NCBI GenBank assembly: GCA_002307035.1
Contig: DBTL01000168.1
Coordinates: 1-12,956, forward strand
DNA: 12,956 nt
Reading direction: 5' to 3'
Source: Bacteroides sp. UBA1317
Lineage (GTDB): Bacteria; Bacteroidota; Bacteroidia; Bacteroidales; Bacteroidaceae
The translations under genes were made by a program, and so were the position numbers. Below are positions 1-7,590 of this stretch, one piece after another. The notes below the pieces were generated by a model. The model was given only the letters and a program-made list of their open reading frames with translations. It was not told where the DNA came from and did not search any database. Every line of letters begins with the position of its first letter. Within the stretch, counting starts at the first letter, position 1.

Positions 1-1116
1 TCAGATTATTATCCGACTAATGCAGAAGCTGGACAGATATATTCATTAATAATTAGTGATTTCAAAAAGGCGTCAGAACTTTTACCTTTGCGTAGTGATC
101 TTTATGCTGATGTAGCAAATAAGGGACGTGCTACTCAAGGTACCGCACAAGCCTATTTGGCTAAAGCATATATGTATCGTCCTATTCTAGAGAAAGGACA
201 GGCAGCAGAATTTGATAAGGCGGCACCTTTATTAAAAGCTGTTATCGACAGCAAAGAGTATAAGTTAATGGATAATTTTCGCGCTAATGGATTGGGAGGT
301 GATTATGAAAATAATGAAGAATCAGTATTTGAACTTCAAATGTACAATGGTACAGATTGGCTAGGTGGAGACAATTCTGATTCTTGGAGATGGCAGGAAA
401 TTGGAGTTCCTGACGGAACAGGCAGCTCTTGGTGGAATATTGCTCCGAATCAAAAGACTTATGATGAATTTGAGGATGGTGATCCCCGTAGATATATGAC
501 GTTATGGTGTCCTGAAGGAGCTAAATATACAGAATTATCTGGAAATGTTGCTGATTGGGATTATATGATGGCGCATTTGTCTTCGGATAATGATCTTTAT
601 GGGACTAGAAAAGAGTGTCCTGATTATCAGATAAGTGATATTGATGATGATATTAATACTCGTTTGATGCGTTATTCTGATGTATTACTAATGTATGCTG
701 AGTGTTTAAGTGAGACTGGTAATGACAGTAAGGCTATTACAGATCCTTCAGGCCCGAAATATTATATTCAGCAAGTTAGAGATCGGGCAAATAATGTCGT
801 ATCATCTGAACAATCACATTTATGGTATCAGCATTCTCCTGGTACGATTCCTAACGTAGATGAATTATTGGCAAGTGGTAAAGTTATTAATGGTGTTGCG
901 ATGAATAGCATAAAGAATATTATTGAGCATGAACGCTATGTCGAATTTTGTGGTGAATACCTACGCTATTTCGACTTACTCCGTTGGGGTATGGCTGATT
1001 CTAAATGGCTTGCACCTTTAGAGGCATTAGGTTGGACGGAAAAAGCAATGTATTATCCTTTCCCGCAGACTGAGTTGAATAATAACCCTAATCTTAAAGG
1101 TAATGATATGAATTAG
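1..1116 (+). CDS. SusD/RagB-family nutrient-binding outer-membrane lipoprotein, C-terminal part
   Basis: The reading frame is open from base 1 and ends at a TAG, giving 371 visible residues. The start codon, the lipoprotein signal and roughly the first third of a usual SusD protein (about 500-600 aa) lie upstream of the window. SusD proteins sit on the cell surface as the lid of a SusC TonB-dependent transporter and bind glycan fragments for import. Family marks are the 'YSDVLLMYAEC' stretch (residues about 225-235 of the visible part), typical of the SusD helical core, and the C-terminal 'EYLRYFDLLRWG' followed by 'YYPFPQTELNNNPNL', the usual SusD ending (PF07980 type). The visible 'SDYYPTNAEAGQIYSLIISDF' opening fits the N-terminal SusD half. 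It is followed by a hairpin terminator rather than by a surface glycan-binding protein gene. Xylan specificity is inferred only from the neighbours. The family call is firm; the ligand is not shown. Confidence 0.95.
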   Translation, partial: SDYYPTNAEAGQIYSLIISDFKKASELLPLRSDLYADVANKGRATQGTAQAYLAKAYMYRPILEKGQAAEFDKAAPLLKAVIDSKEYKLMDNFRANGLGGDYENNEESVFELQMYNGTDWLGGDNSDSWRWQEIGVPDGTGSSWWNIAPNQKTYDEFEDGDPRRYMTLWCPEGAKYTELSGNVADWDYMMAHLSSDNDLYGTRKECPDYQISDIDDDINTRLMRYSDVLLMYAECLSETGNDSKAITDPSGPKYYIQQVRDRANNVVSSEQSHLWYQHSPGTIPNVDELLASGKVINGVAMNSIKNIIEHERYVEFCGEYLRYFDLLRWGMADSKWLAPLEALGWTEKAMYYPFPQTELNNNPNLKGNDMN

Positions 1117-1152
1117 TTAGCAATTAAACTAAATGATGGCGTTTACATAGTG

Positions 1153-1174
1153 AAATTTGCTTTAGGCAATTTTT
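1153..1174 (+). terminator. Weak terminator-like hairpin after the susD-like gene
   Basis: Four pairs (TTGC with GCAA around a TTTAG loop) extend through one mismatch to three A-T pairs and run straight into a T tract ending at 1174. It is short and AT-rich, so it may be chance. It could act with the stronger hairpin just downstream. Confidence 0.3.
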
Positions 1175-1187
1175 CTACAGATTTCTA

Positions 1188-1229
1188 AAAGAAGGTGTGG
1201 CAAGAGTTAATTTTGTCACACCTTTCTTT
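1188..1229 (+). terminator. Strong intrinsic terminator between susD-like gene and GH115 operon
   Basis: Bases 1188-1203 pair with 1213-1229 to form a stem of about 16 bp with one G-T wobble and a single bulged T (1225), closed by a 9-nt loop (1204-1212). The core pairing is AAGGTGTGGCAA with TTGTCACACCTT. The 3' side is T-rich (CTTTC then GTTTTATT), as expected of a Rho-independent terminator. The stem is flanked by A on the left and T on the right, so it could work on either strand. It separates the binding/import genes on the left from the enzyme operon on the right. Confidence 0.75.
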
Positions 1230-1269
1230 CGTTTTATTACTCTTATCTATTTTTTCTTATTCTAATTCT

Positions 1270-1303
1270 TTTGAAACACGGAGTCTTTTGATTGATATCT
1301 TTG
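1270..1303 (+). promoter_or_regulatory. Candidate Bacteroides-type promoter (distal, P1)
   Basis: TATCTTTG at 1296-1303 matches the Bacteroides -7 consensus TAnnTTTG exactly. A TTTG at 1270-1273 lies 22 bp upstream as a -33 element, close to the usual 19-21 bp. Transcription would start near 1310 and give a leader of about 220 nt before the GH115 gene. The phased TGTAAC repeats would then lie within the transcribed leader. Confidence 0.45.
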
Positions 1304-1339
1304 CGTTTAAAGGATTTTTAATAGCCTTTTATTGAACGA

Positions 1340-1408
1340 TGTAACGTATAAGATAAGTCTTGTAACATATGTGTTGATAGGTGTAACAACAGAAGAATAA
1401 TTTGAAAC
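1340..1408 (+). promoter_or_regulatory. Four phased TGTAAC repeats, candidate activator operator
   Basis: TGTAAC occurs at 1340-1345, 1361-1366 and 1382-1387, and the one-mismatch copy TGAAAC at 1403-1408. All starts are exactly 21 bp apart, two helical turns, so every copy faces the same side of the DNA. The first two copies extend to TGTAACRTAT. Direct repeats about 21 bp apart are the classical geometry for AraC-type DNA-binding domains, which also form the output domain of the hybrid two-component regulators that control Bacteroides polysaccharide loci. The array ends 32 bp before the candidate -7 box at 1441, a natural position for an activator. The regulator gene is not in the window, so the assignment is inference. 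Confidence 0.5.
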
Positions 1409-1440
1409 AAAAGAATGAGAGACATACATAGCTTATTGTG

Positions 1441-1448
1441 TATGTTTG
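1441..1448 (+). promoter_or_regulatory. Candidate activator-dependent promoter -7 box (proximal, P2)
   Basis: TATGTTTG matches TAnnTTTG exactly. No TTTG is found at the -33 position (around 1415-1420), which suits a promoter that needs an activator. The phased repeats at 1340-1408 lie immediately upstream. The start site would fall near 1454 and the leader before the GH115 start would be about 80 nt. Confidence 0.5.
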
Positions 1449-1465
1449 CGTCAGAACTATGAAGC

Positions 1466-1516
1466 ATGAATAATATCATTTCAGAATTAGACATATTGAA
1501 TCCGTATGAATGTTAA
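1466..1516 (+). other. Possible 16-codon leader ORF upstream of GH115 gene
   Basis: ATG at 1466 opens a 16-residue frame (MNNIISELDILNPYEC) ending in TAA at 1514-1516, 17 nt before the preferred GH115 start. It lies just downstream of the proposed P2 start site. No Shine-Dalgarno, rare-codon run or attenuator hairpin supports translation, and a short ORF of this size arises easily by chance. It also overlaps the alternative ATG at 1510. Confidence 0.12.
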
Positions 1517-1533
1517 CTTTAAAATTGATAACG

Positions 1534-4038
1534 ATGAAGATTAGACTGAAAATAATTTGTTTGCTTGCCGTTTTTTTGATGCAACAAGGTTTGTATGCTC
1601 AAGTAGGGAAGATGCTCTCTGCTGATAAACAAGATGCCTTTGTTTTGGCTGAAGGCTCTTTTGTAACTCCCTTGCTTGTAGATGATCAGGAGACGGTTGC
1701 TGTTAAGCGAAGTGCAAACGCCTTACGGCAAGACATCAACCGTGTGACGGGCATTATGCCGGTTGCATTTGGTCAACTGACCGGTGATGTAAAAAGGCAA
1801 ATCATTATTGGTACTGTTGGTAATAGTCGTTGCATTGACCAGTTAGTAAAGGAAGGTAAAATAGATGGTAAACAGCTAAAAGGGAAAAATGAAAAATTTA
1901 TTATCCAAACGATTCAGCAACCTTTCCCGGGAATAGATGAGGCGTTGGTAATTACCGGCAGTGACAAGCGTGGCACTGTTTATGGCGTTTATGAGCTCTC
2001 TGCACAAATAGGGGTGTCACCTTGGTATTATTGGGTGGATGTGCCTATTCGCAAGCAGGAACATTTGTATATTAAGAGAGGGGTCTATACTGACGGAGAA
2101 CCTGCGGTGAAATATAGAGGAATCTTTCTGAATGATGAGGCTCCGGCATTGACGGGATGGGCGAATGAACAGTTTGGTGGATTCAATCACAAATTTTATG
2201 AGAAGGTATTTGAATTGATTCTTCGTTTGAAAGGCAACTTTATCTGGCCTGCTATGTGGGGGAATGCTTTTTATGATGATGATCCGGCTAATGGTGTACT
2301 TGCTAATGAGATGGGTATCATTATGGGAACCTCTCATCATGAGCCAATGGGATTAGCTCAGCAAGATTGGAAACGTCGTGGAACTGGTGCATGGGATTAT
2401 TCGAAAAACAGTGCTGTGTTACAGGATTTTTGGCGAACGGGTATTGAACGCTGCAAAGATTGGGAATCGGTAATCACTGTAGGTATGCGTGGCGATGGAG
2501 ATGAACCGATGAGTGAGAATGCTAATATTTCTTTATTGCAGAATATCGTTAAGGACCAGCGTAAGATTATTGCAGAGGTAACTAAAAGAAAAGCGTCGGA
2601 TACTCCTCAGGTTTGGGCTCTCTATAAAGAAGTGCAAGACTATTACGATAAAGGAATGCGTGTGTCGGATGATGTTACGTTGTTATTATGTGATGATAAC
2701 TGGGGAAATGTACGTAAATTACCTGAGCTTAGTGCAAAGAAGCGCAAAGGAGGTTATGGTATGTATTATCATTTCGACTATGTTGGCGGTCCGAGAAATT
2801 ATAAATGGCTCAATGTCTCTCAGATACAACGTGTATGGGAACAAATGAATCTTACTTATCGATATGGCGTAGATCGGCTATGGATTGTTAATGTGGGTGA
2901 TTTGAAACCGATGGAGTATCCTATCCAGTTCTTTATGGATATGGCGTGGAATCCTGAGCGTTTTAATGAAAACAATCTATTGCAGCATACGGAGGAATTT
3001 TGTGCTCGTCAGTTTGGTGCACAATATGCCAAAGAAGCAGCGCGTCTCATCAATATCTATACTAAGTACAATCGTCGCGTAACTCCCGAACTCTTAAATG
3101 AAAAAACATATAGTTTACATAACTATAATGAGTTTCAAACGGTGGTGTATGATTACAAGGCGCTGTTGCTTGATGCTTTAAAACTGAACTACCTCTTGCC
3201 AGCCGATTGTCGGGATGCCTATGATCAGTTAGTGCTTTTCCCCATACAAGCTTGTGCTAATCTATATGAACTCTATTATGCTGTGGCGATGAATCATGAT
3301 TTAGCCGACAAGAAAGATGTGAAAGCCAATCTCTGGGCAGATAAAGCAGAGGCATGCTATTTACAAGATTCATTACTCACCCGGCATTATAATAAGGAGA
3401 TATCGGGAGGTAAATGGAATCATATGATGGATCAAACACACATTGGATATACTTATTGGCAGCAGCCTGAGCACAATGTAATGCCTCAGTTGAAGCGTGT
3501 GCCTCAGAATAGAATGGCATCACTTCCACCTGTATTTGTAGAGGCAGATGGCTATGTTTCTATAGAGGCAGAACATTATAGTCGGGCAATGGATGGAACG
3601 AATACTTATTGGATAATAATTCCAGGTTTGGGGAAAACTCTTTCAGGAGTGACCACCACACCTGTTACATTGTTACCGGATAAAAAAACAACATTGGAGT
3701 ACGATATGGAACTGACTTCTATTGGCGACGTGAAGTTGGAAATATTAGTCTCTCCAACGCTAAACTTTAACGGGAATAGAGGTTTGCGCTATGCCGTCTC
3801 TTTTGATGACGATGAAGAGCAAATCGTGAATATAAATGATAAATATGACATGAGAAAGATGGAGAGGTGGCAAGCAAACAGTATCAACCGAACAGTTACG
3901 ACGCACCGGATAACAACTCCCGGTAAGCATATATTGCGGTTTCGTCCGCTCGATCCGGGGATTGTGTTGCAAAAGCTGATATTGGATGCAGGAGGTTTAA
4001 AACCTTCTTATTTGGGTGCACCTGAAAGTAGAAAATAA
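1534..4038 (+). CDS. GH115 xylan alpha-1,2-glucuronidase
   Basis: 834 residues. GH115 enzymes remove glucuronic acid or its 4-O-methyl form from xylan, including from internal xylose units of long chains. The start at 1534 is preferred over the in-frame ATG at 1510 because it gives a clean signal peptide (MKIRLKIICLLAVFLMQQ..LYA, cleavage expected before Q), pointing to the periplasm. Family marks include 'FIWPAMWGNAF' from residue 236, 'GTSHHEPM', 'GMRGDGDEPM' at 317-326, 'CDDNWGN' from 386, and 'VGGPRNYKWLN'; these acidic and His-rich segments line the GH115 active site. From about residue 675 ('VSIEAEHY') to the end lies a beta-sandwich typical of the GH115 C-terminus. Length is normal for the family. 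It is the first gene of the proposed operon, preceded by the repeat/promoter region; the esterase gene follows after 16 nt. The family call is firm; activity on this xylan is inferred. Confidence 0.93.
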   Translation: MKIRLKIICLLAVFLMQQGLYAQVGKMLSADKQDAFVLAEGSFVTPLLVDDQETVAVKRSANALRQDINRVTGIMPVAFGQLTGDVKRQIIIGTVGNSRCIDQLVKEGKIDGKQLKGKNEKFIIQTIQQPFPGIDEALVITGSDKRGTVYGVYELSAQIGVSPWYYWVDVPIRKQEHLYIKRGVYTDGEPAVKYRGIFLNDEAPALTGWANEQFGGFNHKFYEKVFELILRLKGNFIWPAMWGNAFYDDDPANGVLANEMGIIMGTSHHEPMGLAQQDWKRRGTGAWDYSKNSAVLQDFWRTGIERCKDWESVITVGMRGDGDEPMSENANISLLQNIVKDQRKIIAEVTKRKASDTPQVWALYKEVQDYYDKGMRVSDDVTLLLCDDNWGNVRKLPELSAKKRKGGYGMYYHFDYVGGPRNYKWLNVSQIQRVWEQMNLTYRYGVDRLWIVNVGDLKPMEYPIQFFMDMAWNPERFNENNLLQHTEEFCARQFGAQYAKEAARLINIYTKYNRRVTPELLNEKTYSLHNYNEFQTVVYDYKALLLDALKLNYLLPADCRDAYDQLVLFPIQACANLYELYYAVAMNHDLADKKDVKANLWADKAEACYLQDSLLTRHYNKEISGGKWNHMMDQTHIGYTYWQQPEHNVMPQLKRVPQNRMASLPPVFVEADGYVSIEAEHYSRAMDGTNTYWIIIPGLGKTLSGVTTTPVTLLPDKKTTLEYDMELTSIGDVKLEILVSPTLNFNGNRGLRYAVSFDDDEEQIVNINDKYDMRKMERWQANSINRTVTTHRITTPGKHILRFRPLDPGIVLQKLILDAGGLKPSYLGAPESRK

Positions 4039-4054
4039 TTGAAATTGGTTAGTT

Positions 4055-5983
4055 ATGAAAGTTTTTGGTAAGGTTAGTTTGATTGTTTTGTTTGCCTTTT
4101 GCTTTGCCCAATTGGGTGGGGCAAAAGTCAAACTACCTGTTTTGATTTCAGATGGAATGGTTTTGCAAAGAGAGCAGATTATTTCTGTTTGGGGAACAGC
4201 TGATCCTAATGAAGCAGTAGTGGTTCAGTTTCTGAAGAAAAAAGTTGAAACCCGTGCGGATGCGCAAGGCAATTGGCAGGTTGCATTGCCACCGATGAAA
4301 GCGGGAGGTCCTTATACGATGAATATCAATGAAATACAACTGAAGGATATTTTGATTGGCGATGTCTGGCTTTGTTCAGGGCAGTCTAATATGGAACTAC
4401 CTATCTCCAGAGTAGTAGAGAAGTATCGTACGGAGGTAGAAACAGATGCGAATCTGATGATTCGTTATGTCAAAACGCCTTGGGTTTATAATTTTCACGG
4501 ACCACAAACAGATGTAGGACCAGTTGAATGGCAATCATTGACTCCCAAAAATGCAATGTCTTTCTCGGCTGTAGCCTATTTTTTTGCTAAAGATTTGTAT
4601 GCGAAAACTAAAGTACCTATTGGCATCATTAATTCCAGTGTAGGAGGTTCACCGATAGAAGCATGGATTAGCGAAGACGGTCTGAAGGCTTTTCCCTTAT
4701 ATCTTAATGATAAAAGAATTTGCGAATCAGACAAATATATGGCTGATGTGACAAAGTTGGGCCGCGAAAGCCAAGAATTGTGGAACACCACGCTTTATCG
4801 ATCGGATGAAGGCTTGCACGGCAGTCAACCGTGGTACACATCAGACTATGATGACTCGTCTTGGGCTAAAACGGAACTATTTGATACATCATGGGCAGCG
4901 AATGGTTTTAACCCTCTTAATGGTTCACATTGGTTTCGCAGGGATTTTGATGTCCCACAGCAATTTGTTGGTAAGGCGGCAACTCTTCGTTTGGGGTGTA
5001 TCGCAGATGCTGATTCAGTGTATGTGAACGGAACATTTGTGGGCACGGTGCCTTATCGTTATCCCCCCCGTATCTATGAGATCCCCATTCATTTGTTGAG
5101 AGCCGGAAAAAATAATGTGACCATACGGTTGATCAGTTATGGAGGTCGTCCTGAATTTGTGAAGGATAAACCTTATAAGATTTTATGTGGAGGAGAAGAA
5201 ATTAACCTTTTGGGAGAATGGAAACACCGATTAGGCACCCAGATGCCTGCCATGCCCCCGCAAATATCTTTTCAGTATAAACCTGTTGGTTTATATAATG
5301 GTATGATAGCGCCTTTGCTTCACTGTAAGTTTACTGGGGCGATTTGGTATCAAGGTGAATCTAATACAGGTAAATACAATGAATACGGTACTCTGTTGTC
5401 TACTCTGATTGCCGACTGGAGAAGTAAACTGGATGCTCCCGGATTACCTTTTTTCATCGTGCAATTGCCTAATTTTATGCAATCACATTCGCGTCCTGTG
5501 GAGAGTAATTGGGCGGAACTAAGAAACAAACAACTGGAGGTTACTCGTACCGTTCCTAACACGGCACTTGCGGTAGCAATAGATTTAGGAGAATGGAATG
5601 ATATTCATCCGTTGAATAAGAAGGAAGTGGGGCATCGCCTTTCATTACAAGCTCAAAAACTGATTTATGGAGATAAAAGGCTTGTATCAGAGGGTCCCGT
5701 GTATGAATCATCTACAATAGATGGTAATAAGATGATTCTTTCTTTTCGTAACGGTACGGATGATTTAGAACCGACATCTGAGTTGAAAGGTTTCTCTATA
5801 GCAGGAAAAGACAGGAACTTCAAATGGGCTAAGGCTCGTGTGGAAGGTAATAAGGTGATTGTGTGGAATGAAGATATAGCAAATCCGATGGTGGTTCGTT
5901 ATGGGTGGGATGACAATCCGGTTGGCATCAATTTAAGCAACAAAGCGGGGCTTCCTGCTTCACCTTTTACTACTGAATATTAA
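4055..5983 (+). CDS. SGNH-family acetyl-esterase (sialate O-acetylesterase-like), probable acetylxylan esterase
   Basis: 642 residues, with a signal peptide (hydrophobic residues about 8-22, likely cleavage after GGA), so exported, probably periplasmic. SGNH hydrolase blocks are complete: 'CSGQSNME' with nucleophile Ser111, 'NSSVGGSPIEAW' with Gly197-Gly198, 'WYQGESN' at 431-437 with Asn437, and 'DIHP' with Asp516 and His518 completing the triad. A jelly-roll segment resembling the GH2 sugar-binding domain, about residues 259-362 ('DYDDSSW', 'HWFRRDF', 'DSVYVNGTFVG'), is inserted between the second and third blocks. This layout is common in proteins annotated as sialate O-acetylesterase; some act on acetylated xylan (family CE20, from memory). 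Its place between GH115 and a pentoside symporter makes xylan deacetylation the likely role. The gap to the symporter gene is 18 nt. Sialic acid as substrate is unlikely because no sialic acid genes are nearby. Confidence 0.88.
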   Translation: MKVFGKVSLIVLFAFCFAQLGGAKVKLPVLISDGMVLQREQIISVWGTADPNEAVVVQFLKKKVETRADAQGNWQVALPPMKAGGPYTMNINEIQLKDILIGDVWLCSGQSNMELPISRVVEKYRTEVETDANLMIRYVKTPWVYNFHGPQTDVGPVEWQSLTPKNAMSFSAVAYFFAKDLYAKTKVPIGIINSSVGGSPIEAWISEDGLKAFPLYLNDKRICESDKYMADVTKLGRESQELWNTTLYRSDEGLHGSQPWYTSDYDDSSWAKTELFDTSWAANGFNPLNGSHWFRRDFDVPQQFVGKAATLRLGCIADADSVYVNGTFVGTVPYRYPPRIYEIPIHLLRAGKNNVTIRLISYGGRPEFVKDKPYKILCGGEEINLLGEWKHRLGTQMPAMPPQISFQYKPVGLYNGMIAPLLHCKFTGAIWYQGESNTGKYNEYGTLLSTLIADWRSKLDAPGLPFFIVQLPNFMQSHSRPVESNWAELRNKQLEVTRTVPNTALAVAIDLGEWNDIHPLNKKEVGHRLSLQAQKLIYGDKRLVSEGPVYESSTIDGNKMILSFRNGTDDLEPTSELKGFSIAGKDRNFKWAKARVEGNKVIVWNEDIANPMVVRYGWDDNPVGINLSNKAGLPASPFTTEY

Positions 5984-6001
5984 TATTAAAAAATAAACGC
6001 G

Positions 6002-7498
6002 ATGAAAAGCTCTTCTCAAAAAGTATCACTTGGCGAAAAAATCGGTTACAGTCTGGGTGACGGTTCGGCGAACCTCATTTTCCAGATGATGATGATGTTT
6101 CAACTCTTTTTCTATACGGATGTTTTTGGCATCAAGGCTACTGCTGCCGGCATGATATTGCTGGTTGCCCGTATTTTCGATGCGTTTGTCGACCCACTTG
6201 TTGGCATCCTTTCCGATCGTACCAATACTCGTTGGGGTAAGTACCGTCCGTGGATATTGTGGACGGCCATTCCGTTTGCTTTGTTTTTTGTTCTGGCGTT
6301 TACCACGCCCGATCTTAGTGAAAGAGGAAAAATTATTTATGCCGGTATAACTTACACTTTGTTAATGTCCATCTACTCGTTCAATAATACTCCTTATTCT
6401 TCACTAGGCGGGGTAATGACGAGCGATATCAAGGAGCGCACCAGTATTTCATCCGTACGTTTTGTTACCGCTACTATTGCCACATTTATTGTGCAGGGAC
6501 TCACTTTACCTTTGGTCTCTAAGTTCGGACATGGCGATGCGCAGAAGGGTTGGCTTATTACCATCTCACTGTTTGCTGTAATTGTCGTGGCATTGTTGGT
6601 CATCACCTTTTTTACAGCTAAAGAACGCATCACACCTCCAGCCAATCAAAAAAATTCCATTAAACAAGATTTTAAAGATATTGTTAATAATGCTCCGTGG
6701 AAAGCGATGTTTATCCTTACTCTTTTCTTGTTTACTACCCTTGCATTGTGGGGTAGCAGCATGTCTTATTACTTCAACTATTTTGTCGATAAGACAGCCT
6801 TATTTAATTTCCTTCAGCATTTTGGTTTGGTCAATGTGGATGGTGATACATATGGAGCGATACATAAATTTCTTGATGCTTTCGGATTGATTGCTTTGCC
6901 TGATCACAGTAATGTCTTTGCAGTAGGATTTAGTCTTTTTAATATGACGGGGCAGATAGTGACGTTGCTTGGAGTAATCTTCTTATCCGGATATCTTTCT
7001 AATATCTTTGGTAAACGCAATGTGTTCATTCTTTGCTTGGCATTCACAGGTGTGTTCACTATTTTATTTTACTTGGTTGACTCTACCAATGTAGAATTGA
7101 TATTTGTGATTAACTTACTTAAAAGTATGGCTTATGCTCCAACGATTCCTCTTCTTTGGGCGATGATGGGCGATGTGGCCGATCATTCGGAATGGGTAAA
7201 CCATCGACGTGCGACAGGTTTTGTTTTTGCCGGCATTGTTTTTGCGCTGAAAGCCGGTTTGGGGCTAGGAGGTGCTATCTGTGGAAGTATTGTCGATGCA
7301 TTCGGTTTTGTACCCAATACGGTGCAAACGGAATCGGCCATTGTGGGCATCAAACTTACTTCGAGCGTTATTCCGGCCATTACGTTCTTTATCGGTGTCG
7401 TCGCACTCTTCTTTTATCCTATTTCAAAAAAAATGAATGAAAAAATACAGTTGGAATTGGCCGACAGAAGAGCGAAAAATGATAATACTCAATCGTGA
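6002..7498 (+). CDS. GPH-family sugar:cation symporter, probable xylo-oligosaccharide importer
   Basis: 498 residues of mostly hydrophobic sequence, about 12 membrane segments, in the inner membrane. The N-terminal 'KIGYSLGDGSANLIFQ' and the segment 'DAFVDPLVGILSDRT' (residues 60-74) followed by 'TRWGKYRPW' (76-84) are signatures of the glycoside-pentoside-hexuronide symporters (TC 2.A.2), which include xyloside carriers. A matching C-half motif, 'MMGDVADHSEW', lies near residue 390. There is no C-terminal IIA regulatory domain. A non-membrane stretch at about residues 257-302 makes it longer than the usual 450-470 residues. Sandwiched between xylan enzymes, it probably brings xylobiose and longer oligosaccharides to the cytoplasmic GH43 enzyme. 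The transported sugar is inferred from context. The downstream gap of 92 nt is the largest in the array. Confidence 0.9.
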   Translation: MKSSSQKVSLGEKIGYSLGDGSANLIFQMMMMFQLFFYTDVFGIKATAAGMILLVARIFDAFVDPLVGILSDRTNTRWGKYRPWILWTAIPFALFFVLAFTTPDLSERGKIIYAGITYTLLMSIYSFNNTPYSSLGGVMTSDIKERTSISSVRFVTATIATFIVQGLTLPLVSKFGHGDAQKGWLITISLFAVIVVALLVITFFTAKERITPPANQKNSIKQDFKDIVNNAPWKAMFILTLFLFTTLALWGSSMSYYFNYFVDKTALFNFLQHFGLVNVDGDTYGAIHKFLDAFGLIALPDHSNVFAVGFSLFNMTGQIVTLLGVIFLSGYLSNIFGKRNVFILCLAFTGVFTILFYLVDSTNVELIFVINLLKSMAYAPTIPLLWAMMGDVADHSEWVNHRRATGFVFAGIVFALKAGLGLGGAICGSIVDAFGFVPNTVQTESAIVGIKLTSSVIPAITFFIGVVALFFYPISKKMNEKIQLELADRRAKNDNTQS

Positions 7499-7590
7499 AG
7501 ATAAATCTAGTGGAATGGTAACATGAGAAAGAACTGTTGAAATGCTTATGTTGCATGTAAAATAATAGAAAACTATAATACGTTGCTTTT

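Noticed and set aside
1113..1132. TTAGTT/AACTAA hairpin overlapping the susD-like stop codon
   Set aside because: Six AT-rich pairs with no T tract; expected by chance in this base composition.
1510..1533. Upstream in-frame ATG giving an 842-residue GH115 protein
   Set aside because: It would add MLTLKLIT before an already complete signal peptide with a basic N-terminus starting at 1534. The later start is the simpler choice, though the earlier one cannot be excluded.
5063..5069. Run of seven C in the esterase gene, a possible slippage or phase-variation site
   Set aside because: The frame is intact on both sides and the run lies in the middle of the gene. A single short homopolymer is not enough to claim phase variation.
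7499..7590. Possible secondary promoter before the GH10 gene (TATGTTGC at 7547, TACGTTGC at 7579)
   Set aside because: Both boxes depart from TAnnTTTG, and the second leaves only a few bases before the ATG. No -33 element and no phased TGTAAC copies were found. The gap is the longest in the operon, but nothing in it is convincing.
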